A stretch of DNA of 64,000 nt from Pomphorhynchus laevis (lineage: Eukaryota > Acanthocephala > Palaeacanthocephala > Echinorhynchida > Pomphorhynchidae), in assembly GCA_012934845.2 (NCBI GenBank), contig WNNJ02001602.1, positions 124,001 through 188,000 of the forward strand. The letters run 5' to 3'. The notes under the pieces were generated by a model, which saw only the letters and a program-made list of their open reading frames with translations, had not been told where the DNA came from and made no database searches. Position numbers and translations under genes: made by a program. The stretch's first letter is position 1; every line of letters begins with the position of its first letter. Shown in pieces: positions 56,201 through 64,000 of this stretch.

Positions 56201-59200
56201 TATATAAAATAAATATAAATATAATAGATATACAAATAAATGAATGAAGGTTTCATTGCGATTTGCGCTTCTTAGTTTATTCATTGTATATAATTATTGT
56301 GTGAACTTGTGCAAATATTAAGGAGCTGTAAAATTTAAATTGCGATAATTTTATTTATATATCGTTTTTACAATTTTGCTATAATTTCCGAGAAATGGTA
56401 AATTAATTGTAGTTTAATATTTAGTTGTATAAATAGTGTGAATTTTACGAGAAAGGCAGATGATTTATGTAGCAAACTGTGCCATAAAACATTATGAAGC
56501 CAATGACACATCGACACTTATCTTGTATTTTTCGCTTTGTTATTTTCATTTTTAACAGGTTGAAATATTTGTATGAAAAATAAATTTGTTCTTTCGTAGA
56601 ATCATTTTGAAAAGTTTGCTAACTTCCTGGACTTTGCTGTTAATAAAGCCGTTCAACAAAATGGTGATAGCTGCTACAATATAGTTGATGGGGGGAGTGT
56701 TAAAACGCTAAACAGCATCCACAAGGAAGAAGACCACTTCCTTAATTTTCGTTTACTCATGAAATTGATGATTCTGGTAGGTAGGTATGTTGTTATCTAA
56801 TACGATTATAAGTAAATTAGTGATATCATTTTAAGGTCAATACCTGTCCTTTCTCAAATCATTCGAGGAAATATTATTCTCCAAAATTCAATATGTATCC
56901 TTACCACCGGCCGTGAACGATGGGTATGTTCGCATTTGTTGCAACCGATAATAAATTATTATACACCAAATACTGCAAATTGTTTATTTAGCATTTGCCA
57001 GTTTGCCATCAAAAATGCAGGAAGACAGCTTTTTGTAGATCTGAAAGATTTTGAGGCTGATTGCGATCGATTAAAATCTGTGAAAACTGAATGTAAGTAT
57101 CAATTATATATATATATTTACATGCTTTCCATTTTATCTGAATATTTTTATATTTACTATTAAATCAGCTAACTTAGTCTTTGTATTTAATATAAATTAG
57201 AAAGTTAAAACATGTAATAACGCTAAATTAAAATTTAATAATTAAATATATTAAAAATAATAAATAATTGTTATAAGATTTTATAATATATATATCAAAT
57301 CAGTAAACTGAGTCTACGTATTTAATATAATTATAAAATAAACAAAACATAATAATGCTAAATCAAAATCAAATAATTAAATAATAAAATTAATAATTGT
57401 TTTTAGATTTTCTATAATTTAAATCAAGTTAAAATAAAAAATTGAAATTTAAAATAAAAGTCATTAAAATAGTCATTTTTAAAATAGATTTAAAATCAAA
57501 TGAAAATTAAGAGAGAGCTAACAAAATATTGGTTTTGTATATACTTAGAATAATTAATTTTCGTTATGTTTGTATTTGAAACAATGCTTATACACAGACA
57601 ATTAAATGAGCAATCTTTGTACAATTACATCACATAAAAGAAAAAAAAGGAAACAATCAAAATCAAAAATAAGTATAAAACATCCTTACAAAATAACCAA
57701 CTCATATTATAATTTAAAAGTCATTCAAATTGTAAATGAGCCCAGTTTTATTTGTAACTTGTTAATAAATTTTTTTGAACTTATCAGAATTTTCAGCATT
57801 GAGAACAGTTGTATTTAATCTATTCCAAATCCCAACCACACGCGAACACTAATTAATCAGTGAGGATTGTTTTCTATATTTTATCTTCAAAATTAAAATA
57901 TCACATAATGATGGACAATTTCTCAATTGGGATAAACTATCTAATACTTGTGGCTGTTATCTTAGAAATTCTCATACCATGTTGATATCGGCAAGTGTGA
58001 GATAATGGTGAAAGGAAGTAGCGTAAAGACGAATAAGACTTTTAATAAGGTGAACTACGAACAATAAGGATAAGTTTTGTTGCCTTATGTAATACTGTTT
58101 CCAACCATTCTCATATGGACTGGCAAAGCCGTAGTTGATGCATTTTAAATAATACTTTTCATATATATAAATGTATATGAGAAGCATTATTTAAGGTCTT
58201 ATTATATAAGTATTATACAGGGCTCCTGTATGTTCTAACAACAATACATATGTGTATACATTTTTCAATATTCACATCTAGACAAATTTCAACGCACCAA
58301 GAGGCTATCATTTCCAAATTTTATTGCAGAGCAGTATAATCGGGTGTTGAAGATATGCCTTACTATATTTTTAGATCTTCCACATATAACAACGTTATTG
58401 ATGCCAAAAGACTAGAGAACTCAATTATATAAATATTAAAAAGAAATGAACTTAGCACAGATTTCCGTGAAATAAGACGCGAAATACTATTTCATTTTGA
58501 TGTAACATCACCAAAACTAACAGCTAAACATTCGCTGACACAAGCACTGCTCAATCCACTCAATAACAAGCTAGTTCAACGGCAATATAGCTTACTTGCC
58601 TAATAAATTTTCATATAGCACACATTCGTCGAATGCCTTTGAAAAAGTGATGTGCATTACATATATTTCTGAAACCCGCTTCTTTCAATGCAGACCACGA
58701 TTCACAACTTAATATCGAGTTAATAACTGTGGAGTATCCTGTTCGAAATCCGTGTTTATTCTCAAATAAGAATTTCGTAGAATCTAGCGCTACATTAACA
58801 TGCTTTCTTTATCAATCTTTACATTACTCGACAACATGCAAATGCTAAGTTTATTCGTTTGTAATTCGTAACTTCAATCTTGTCACCTTTTTGAATAGTG
58901 GGCATACCACTGATTTCTTTCGGTCGCTAGGAATATATGATAGATCAAGATAAGCTCTAAATATATTTTACAGTGTAAGTGTAAGTACTTCGAATAGTTC
59001 ACGCATAAAAATAGAAGGTATATCATCAAAGCCGCATAATTATTTCCGCAATCGATTGAGCTCAACAAGCACATCATTAAAAATAAATATACCAAAAGAT
59101 TCTGAAGAAATTGGGTTTTATGTAGATATTGTTCTCCCTGCTAAATGTACATTGGGTTCTACAAAACTATCCGCTGAGGGTTAACTAAATTACCGTGAGC

Positions 59201-61960
59201 TACATCAATATTAAAATGATTCGCAGTTATATTTGCAATTTGATCAATGTTGGTCAACCACATACCATCACTTCTAAGAGAACAGAAATGTTGTCTTACG
59301 AAAGCAATTATTTAACGTACTTTTGTGTTTGACTATGCATAGTAATATCCGATATCTTTATTTTTTATGTTTTAGTCCGTTTACATTCTAGATTTTGTGT
59401 TAAATAATAATTTTAAAATCTTTATGGAACGAAGAAAAGTATTTAAATTTTTATTTAATACAACAAAACGTTAATGTCCGATATTTCGATAGCTACTGCT
59501 ATCATCGTCAGGAAACTACAAAAAATTACTAAAGTTGCCATTTATACAAATTACAATAAAGCATAGAAACAAACTTCAAAGAAAAACGTTACAAACACAC
59601 AATCACACACATCCTATACAAGGTTTTTTTGTAAAAAAACAAACTTAAAAGAAAAAACATTACAAACACACACACTCACACGCATTCTATACAAGGTTTT
59701 TTTTAAAAACAAACTTCAAAGAAAAAGAACCGCAACCCAAGATTAAAAGGAACAAATATATTAAATTACTAAAAAAATATCAAAAATTATACAAATGAAA
59801 TAAAATAAATATTACATAACATTGATACCAAAAAACAAACATATCAAACAAATATAATTAACCAAGTTCAATAAAGATTACAACTAAGTAAAAACTAATA
59901 GGAAATTTTCAAATTAAAATCAGGTTTATTATTAGGTAAAATGGTTTTTTTATTAATAAAATATGCCTCCTGTATTATACGAGAAAGATAATCACTTTCA
60001 TATGATAAAATTGAAGCTTCATCAAAGTTCATATCATGACCTAAATTCAATACATTTTGTGATATAGCACCCACCATATTACCCCATTTAATATTATATT
60101 TATGTTGTAACATACGCTTTTCCAATCCTTGTCCAGTTTGATCAATATAAGAGGAGGAACAGTTATCACAGGGTATCTTATAGACAACGACATTTCATTA
60201 AATTTTGGTTTTAATTTAAAAATGTTATGCAATTTAGGCAATTTTTTATTGTAAATTATTACATCCGTAGTATTACTAGATATTTTAGTATTAAATAAGG
60301 GGTTCCATTTTTTATTAATAAAAGAAATTCCGAGATATATTTTTTGTTTCGAAGGTCCAAAATATATCTTTATTTTCACAACTTTTATTATTTTACCCAA
60401 TAATAAATCTGATTTTCATTTGAAAATTTTCTATTAGTTTTTAATTAGTTGTAATCCTAATGAACTTTGTTAATTATATTTGTTTGATTTGTATTGTGGT
60501 ATCGATTTTACGTAATATTTATTTTATTTCATTATTATAATTTTTGTTAATTTTTTAGTAACTTAATATATTTGTTCCTTTTAATCTTCGGTTGCGATTC
60601 TTTTTCTTTGAAATTTGTTTTTTAAAAAAACCTTGTATAGAATGCGTATGAGATTTTTTAATCTATTATCTTTAAGATTTCAAAAATATAACGCTTTGAT
60701 AATGTTTTTATATTATTGTGCATATCGTTTTATGCGATAGGTCAATCGCTATTTCCGTCGACAGTGAAGTCGCTATCCTCTATAAGTGAAAAAATTGTTC
60801 GTTCCGCTATCCAAACCCTGATTTCTCCAATCAACGACAAACTTGACAATTATTGCCAGAATGAAGTGTGTTTTTAATACAAATTTATGTACCCTTTTTC
60901 TTTGTATTATAGATTTACAGCCGAGTAAAGCCTCTAGTGAATGGACTACCTTCCTATAGCACCTATCCGTCAGACAGTGTATCTGAGGTGAGTAAACCGA
61001 GATCATGTTATTCAAACAGGCCAGTTTGATACATATTAATATACGATATTTTTAATATTGATATATTTTTCGGAAAAATACAACAAGAGGATTTGTTTTT
61101 TAAAGCAATCTTTAGTAAATATAAGATAATTTTTGAATGATCAAACAATACGTGGTCAAGAGTGCCAGTAAAAAATGTCTGATTATAAAAAACTAAATAT
61201 AATTGCTAAATACTCTCGTGGTGGAAACAATAAAATTGTTTACTGCTGATTTCTGACTTGTTAAAAAACATATTGGAATATGTACTCCTTGAGAATCCCA
61301 GTCGCAATTCATGTAATATATTATATTACATATAATATATTAAAGTCCATTTATTCATTAGCGAATATTGATTTTATAGAACACTGATGTGATCAGAAGA
61401 TCATAGAATCGGTGATGATGATCTTTTTTGGATTTGTTTTATTTATTTTATCAATTTCTCTACATCACACAAGGTGATTTCGCAGCAGAAACCAAAATGT
61501 GAAGTTACAAGATGACTTCGCAGCTACGATATAATTCCTTAATTACTACCAGATCCATACACCCAAGGTGTATGTGACTTAATTCTTTTATAATGATTGG
61601 CATTTACAAATAATACTTAGTTTTGTTTTCTCTAAGCAGATATATGTCTATTGCTCTCATTTCGCGCGTGGCTGCCCTGACTAGTAAATATGAATTTCTT
61701 GTTGATTTTTGAGTTTTTAGCAGTTTGTAAAATGTTGCTTTTAGCAATTTGTTAAGGATATGACAAATTTACTTGCTTAATCTATTGTCAAATAAGTGGT
61801 TACAAATTCATTACGTTCCTTTCCTAGGCTACGAAGCACATACTATTTCTTGCCCAAAACATAGATCAATACATACCAGACGACCGTCAAGCACTATTTG
61901 AAGCTTTGGGCACGTGCAAGATAATACAGTTCTTGGACAATAAAGAACATTACCAACAGT
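38210..61960 (+). CDS. COG7: Conserved oligomeric Golgi complex subunit 7 (22 exons, 3' end outside)
   Basis: Host gene, coding exons: 38210-38230, 38297-38371, 38462-38506, 38568-38623, 41017-41101, 42880-42969, 43031-43105, 43173-43208, 43260-43380, 45011-45093, 46413-46517, 46572-46709, 47341-47398, 47483-47619, 51609-51683, 55468-55533, 56600-56780, 56836-56923, 56992-57092, 60741-60865, 60913-60987, 61828-61960. Every junction is GT-AG and all phases agree, giving 656 codons. The order of matches to COG7 is collinear from end to end: FSDTFDSVTWFNNAT at the N-terminus (human DDFDVKEWINAAF); LDSVEQIHVERNNI then KSKEWVSTL; INELFIQLQESLNHLSII then RMKQWNDFRDQW; AVNKAVQQNG; NGLPSYSTYP; LFLAQNIDQYIPDD. 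COG7 is a lobe B subunit of the Golgi tethering complex for retrograde vesicles that keeps glycosylation enzymes in place. Human COG7 has 770 residues, so roughly 100 C-terminal residues are missing here. Identification is from memory of the family. Confidence 0.9.
38624..41016 (+). other. COG7 intron 4 (2.4 kb)
   Basis: Donor GTTAGT, acceptor TTTTAG. AT-rich. Contains one copy of the foldback repeat (39,048-39,340). A frame at 38,667-38,885 and one at 39,505-39,735 have no recognisable product. Confidence 0.6.
39048..39340 (+). repeat. Foldback repeat family, copy 1
   Basis: Core 39,075-39,160 contains CTGCTATGTTG and, 27 bp later, its exact inverse CAACATAGCAG, around a GGTCGAGGAATAG centre; short outer inverted flanks (ATCAG / CTGAT) also exist. 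The downstream 200 bp (to 39,340) is AT-rich and reappears inverted at 41,900-42,125. Confidence 0.7.
41633..42125. repeat. Foldback repeat family, copy 2 plus inverted copy of the flank
   Basis: 41,633-41,757 is a second copy of the 39,048 core in the same orientation, with an inner stem GGCCG/CGGCC and outer flanks AATCAAA...TTTGATT. From about 41,900 to 42,125 the minus strand matches 39,125-39,340 (for example TTATTTATTAGTCAATTCAT). It lies in COG7 intron 5 (41,102-42,879). No coding content. Confidence 0.7.
43381..46412 (+). other. COG7 introns 9 and 10, around the small exon at 45,011-45,093
   Basis: Two AT-rich introns of 1.6 and 1.3 kb. Donors GTGAGT and GTACTC. I see no gene, RNA or recognisable element in them. 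Confidence 0.5.
48294..48320 (-). ncRNA. Hammerhead-like motif in Penelope-like left arm
   Basis: On the minus strand: CTGAAGA, stem GTCAAT/ATTGGC around CGC, then GAAAATTC. The stem differs in sequence from those of the other Penelope-like ends here but is paired over six bases with one G-U. The mirrored right-arm copy (48,909-48,930 and on) is interrupted by the LINE insertion. Confidence 0.45.
48931..51067 (-). mobile_element. 5'-truncated LINE of the 3'-hairpin family, inserted in a Penelope-like element
   Basis: Minus strand, 2.1 kb. The low-coordinate end is its 3' end: an ATT-type tail (48,931-48,942), then the 3' UTR hairpin GCATGC-loop-GCACGC (48,961-48,976, with one G-U pair in RNA), then the RT C-terminus. 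RT parts: SGVPRGSVLGPMIFSLLLGD near 49,950, MQYADGILIYA near 49,865 (YADG instead of YADD), SSYRPISLLPTIFKLLKRL near 50,330, and the linker to 51,067. ORF1 and the catalytic part of the endonuclease are absent. Several frame breaks. It is related to the LINE at 21.7-23.7 kb (same RT and 3' hairpin) but divergent. Confidence 0.85.
51801..52411. mobile_element. Penelope-like element relic with inverted ends (fossil)
   Basis: In COG7 intron 15. Left arm 51,801-51,890 (TTTAAATTTCCAGGA...ACAGTTAAACGA, then the hammerhead-like motif on the minus strand) and right arm 52,322-52,411, its inverted copy. The interior (51,890-52,320) is AT-rich and I recognise no protein. A loose single end of similar type is at 52,725-52,770. 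Broken. Confidence 0.65.
51853..51885 (-). ncRNA. Hammerhead-like motif in Penelope-like left arm
   Basis: On the minus strand: CTGAAGA, then the palindrome GCTAGTAATTACTAGC forming the stem, then GAAATATC. The right-arm copy (52,328-52,358, plus strand) keeps the stem ends but is degraded. Confidence 0.5.
52412..55467 (+). other. COG7 intron 15, right part
   Basis: AT-rich DNA with no gene. A degraded Penelope-like end is visible near 52,725-52,770 (TTCGCTAGCTGCTGCTAGC). A run of TA/ATT microsatellite lies at 53,820-53,865. Confidence 0.5.
57165..57480. repeat. AT-rich tandem repeat, period about 130 bp, related to 41.9 kb
   Basis: Two diverged direct copies (about 57,165-57,295 and 57,296-57,430) starting near AAATCAG(C/T)AAACT...GTCTACGTATTT. 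The end (57,420-57,475, with TTGAAATTTAAAATAAAAGTCA) matches 41,980-42,025, so it belongs to the same dispersed family. Confidence 0.65.
57830..59300 (-). mobile_element. Old decayed APE-type LINE fragment
   Basis: Minus strand inside COG7 intron 19. Only patches of an RT are readable in shifting frames: KHGFRTGYSTVIN near 58,770-58,740, KAFDECVLYENLL near 58,645-58,610, and HKATKLILIVRSSPY near 58,100-58,040, corresponding to the fingers, motif A and the C-terminal RRATHLVPATRSIPY-type block of the LINEs at 3-17 kb. Many stops; clearly older than the LINEs of the left block. Confidence 0.6.
59440..60690 (-). mobile_element. Penelope-like element with inverted terminal repeats (fossil)
   Basis: In COG7 intron 19. 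A left arm (about 59,640-59,945) and its inverted copy on the right (about 60,395-60,680) share blocks such as GATTAAAAGGAACAAATATA and AATATAATTAAC. Between them, on the minus strand, is a remnant of the GIY-YIG nuclease region (LEKRMLQHKYNIKWG, AISQNVLNLGHDMNFDEASI, IIQEAYFI at 60,125-59,900). The left arm ends with a hammerhead-like motif at 59,480-59,512. A ~70-bp unit rich in ACACACAC is duplicated at 59,571-59,705. Broken; the RT is absent. Confidence 0.75.
59480..59512 (-). ncRNA. Hammerhead-like motif in Penelope-like end
   Basis: On the minus strand: CTGACGA, stem GATAGC/GCTATC with loop AGTA, then GAAATATC. The stem sequence is different from the copies at 26.0, 48.3 and 51.9 kb but perfectly paired. 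Confidence 0.5.
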
Positions 61961-63167
61961 GTATGTATACTTTGAATCATTAGGATGTATATATCAACAA
62001 CAATTTCTTTACAAGAAAAAAAATTTAAATATATCTAAAATATATCGAAATATAACTAAAATATATCGATTATCTAAAATAGCATCTATCTATATCTTAA
62101 TGTTAATATAAACAAACTCGGGTTTGAATATTTTTAGTATGTTTTGATATAAGATTTGAGTGATATTTGTTTTTATTAATTTTGTAGCTACTACATCTTG
62201 TTGACTGTTGAACAATAAATTTTTCCAATCGAAGATTAATCTAACGAACAATTCTATTTGATTTACAATCGGAATGTGCATTCCGATTGGAATGTGCTAC
62301 ACACTGTTACAGTTTACACTCAGTAGATCTTGTTTTTTTTATAAATTCAGAAACTACGGAAAACCATAAATTGTCTTTATAAAATTCTTGAAATGCCACA
62401 TTTGGTATAATAATCAAAATTACATTCAAAAATATGGATTATATTATAATTGACAAAATTATTAATTTACTAATAAACAATATTATTCGTCACTATTAAT
62501 GATGACAATCAATCCAAATTCCATTATATGACGTAAAAAAGATATATTTGCTTACATGTTTATATTAATTAACAAAAAAGATTTTAAATCACTAATGACT
62601 TTTTAAAAAATTCAAGAGAGCTTGGATACTAAAACTTTTCAGAACAAAAAGTGAGTTGTACTATTTTTAGGTAGTCAAGCATAGTTTGCACGTTTTATTA
62701 ATTATGACAATATATTAATAATAAATATTTGTTCATTAAATTATAAAGCAATGATTAATAGGCATGCCTTAATATGCGATTTACTTGTATTAAGAGAGGA
62801 TATATATATATTGCTATCAAACTAGTGTTATCACATTAAAATACTTGATACATTTATTAAATACTTTGTGTATTGAGTTGTGTAATCGACTTCTCAAAAT
62901 GCGTTTGAACCAATATATTAGTAATAACGAGTATCGTATAGTTTTATTCGTAATGTGGCTAAACATCACGATATCGTTTTCCAATGGAAACGAACTGCAG
63001 GTCGAGATCCTTGTTATATTCGAATTTATTATACAATGTATTAAGAGAAAAGTAATACAATGCATTAAGAGAAAACAGCTATATTGTAACGAACACGGAT
63101 CGTGTTACATATACTTTAAATTAATTAACCATTTATTCACTGTAAAGAGAGTTTATATATAATACAG
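61961..63167 (+). other. Region after the last placed COG7 exon
   Basis: Begins with a good donor (GTATGT). AT-rich; I could not find the expected C-terminal COG7 exons here, so this is probably intron. A plus-strand frame at 62,845-63,162 (105 codons) shows no family resemblance. Confidence 0.45.
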
Positions 63168-63720
63168 ATTGTATCAAAGATGCTTGATAAACAACGGTTC
63201 AGGATTCCATTTGTATGAGGTATTATGCTGAAAACTGTTGTCAGTAAATACCTGGACTATACTCAACGATCATCATAGTATTCATAACTTCTAGACGTTA
63301 AAGATTGCCGGCAGCACTCACAAGTAGTATGAGGCATATTTGTGACATTTCGGCTGTCTGCGTGACTTTTGAAAAAGAGAATTTCCGATAAATTGATTAA
63401 ATTCCAGTGGCAAAAAGCTCGTAAACTGGAAATTTGCTTATCAGATCATCTCTATTCATTCGTTGCTGCATCGCGTCATTCGTTGGATCCTTCAAAGGAT
63501 TCGGCATTAGTATCATAGAGATTGCATCAAAGATGCTTGATAACAACGGTCCAGGATTTTATTGGAATGCGGTATTATGCTGTAAACTGCTGTCGGTAAA
63601 TACCTGGACTACACTCAACTATCAGCATATTATTCGTCGCTACTAGACATCATAGATTACCGGCAGCGCTCATTAGTAGTATGAGCAATCTCGATGACAT
63701 ATGAACCATCCAACGAGTGC
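63168..63720 (+). repeat. Tandem duplication, period about 353 bp
   Basis: ATTGTATCAAAGATGCTTGA at 63,168 recurs as ATTGCATCAAAGATGCTTGA at 63,521, and the following ~190 bp (CAGGA...GGTATTATGCTG...AAATACCTGGACTA...CCGGCAGC) is repeated at about 85 percent identity by eye. GC content is higher than in the surrounding intron, which suggests an inserted element. Confidence 0.85.
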
Positions 63721-63759
63721 ACCGACAATTCAGCAACAACCTCTGCCTAGTGTTTAAGA

Positions 63760-64000
63760 ATGGTCCGCACAGCAATTCGATCTGGTAGAGAGCGTAAGCC
63801 TCAGTCAATTAAGCAAAGTGTCGGAAACGCCTTCATTCACAATGTCACACAGGCAACCGAAACGAATAGTGGGTACCTCATTCTACTGATGAGTGTTGCT
63901 GGCTATTCCATTATATCAGTGCAAAAGTGTCGTCTAGAAGTGGCGTGCCTGACATTGTACTCCATCATCCGGCAATGGAGCTTGAGAGAAAAAAAGAAGA
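63760..64000 (+). CDS. Open frame running off the window, possible element ORF start
   Basis: From the ATG at 63,760 (MVRTAIRSGRERKPQS) the frame stays open for 80 codons to the window edge. It directly follows the tandem ~353-bp units. The basic MVRT start resembles in style the starts of retroelement ORFs at 31,422 (MVRTRRK) and 9,687 (MARTKK), but four residues prove nothing. No domain is recognisable. Confidence 0.25.
   Translation, partial: MVRTAIRSGRERKPQSIKQSVGNAFIHNVTQATETNSGYLILLMSVAGYSIISVQKCRLEVACLTLYSIIRQWSLREKKK

Noticed and set aside
38210-61960. Prominin-type membrane protein for the multi-exon host gene
   Set aside because: First considered because of the many cysteines and helices, but there are no membrane segments and the order of blocks fits COG7 from end to end.
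62845-63162. 105-codon frame as the C-terminal COG7 exon
   Set aside because: No resemblance to the conserved C-terminal part of COG7 and no matching splice phase identified.

Overview
The window is AT-rich DNA from an animal, most likely an invertebrate. The evidence is a spliced host gene with GT-AG introns and small exons, a dense non-LTR retrotransposon population, Penelope-like elements, and no prokaryotic features. I cannot fix the phylum from sequence alone.

Bases 1 to about 32,700 are a retroelement graveyard with two well preserved members. From left to right: (i) an uninterrupted reading frame of at least 936 codons on the minus strand (1-2,810) with a Cys-rich N-terminus, a reverse transcriptase (RT) and a restriction-like endonuclease (RLE); (ii) a run of decayed APE-endonuclease LINEs with PHD-type first ORFs (3.1-16.9 kb), mostly on the minus strand and joined end to end; (iii) a decayed RLE-type LINE (17.9-19.8 kb); (iv) a plus-strand LINE fragment (19.8-21.2 kb); (v) a LINE family with a conserved 3' hairpin (21.2-23.7 kb, again at 32.2-32.7 kb and 48.9-51.1 kb); (vi) a 16-bp satellite of roughly 74 units (23.8-25.0 kb); (vii) an RLE-type LINE with an open 1,408-codon ORF (27.2-31.4 kb).

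The last element is the most interesting object here. After an ordinary zinc finger, RT and RLE (residues 1 to about 1000), its frame runs on for about 400 residues. That extension includes a stretch resembling the nucleophile region of hormone-sensitive lipase (GDSAG). In a shifted frame it also includes a stretch resembling the transthyretin-like domain of M14 carboxypeptidases. This looks like capture of host mRNA pieces by a LINE.

Bases 32.7-38.2 kb are AT-rich intergenic DNA with small tandem duplications. From 38,210 to beyond the right part of the window runs one host gene on the plus strand. I identify it as COG7, subunit 7 of the conserved oligomeric Golgi tethering complex. I place 22 coding exons (656 codons); all splice phases agree, and about the last 100 residues lie outside the assigned exons. 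Its introns hold three Penelope-like elements bounded by inverted repeats, one with a LINE inserted in it, plus a decayed LINE and foldback repeats. The right edge (63.2-64.0 kb) has a ~353-bp tandem duplication followed by an open frame that runs off the window.

Two signals cross element boundaries. Three different LINEs share a short 5' leader motif (TTAAACACACAAT) near a GAGCGAAGCGAG-like motif. The Penelope-like ends carry CTGANGA/stem/GAAA motifs of hammerhead-ribozyme type whose stems differ in sequence but keep pairing.
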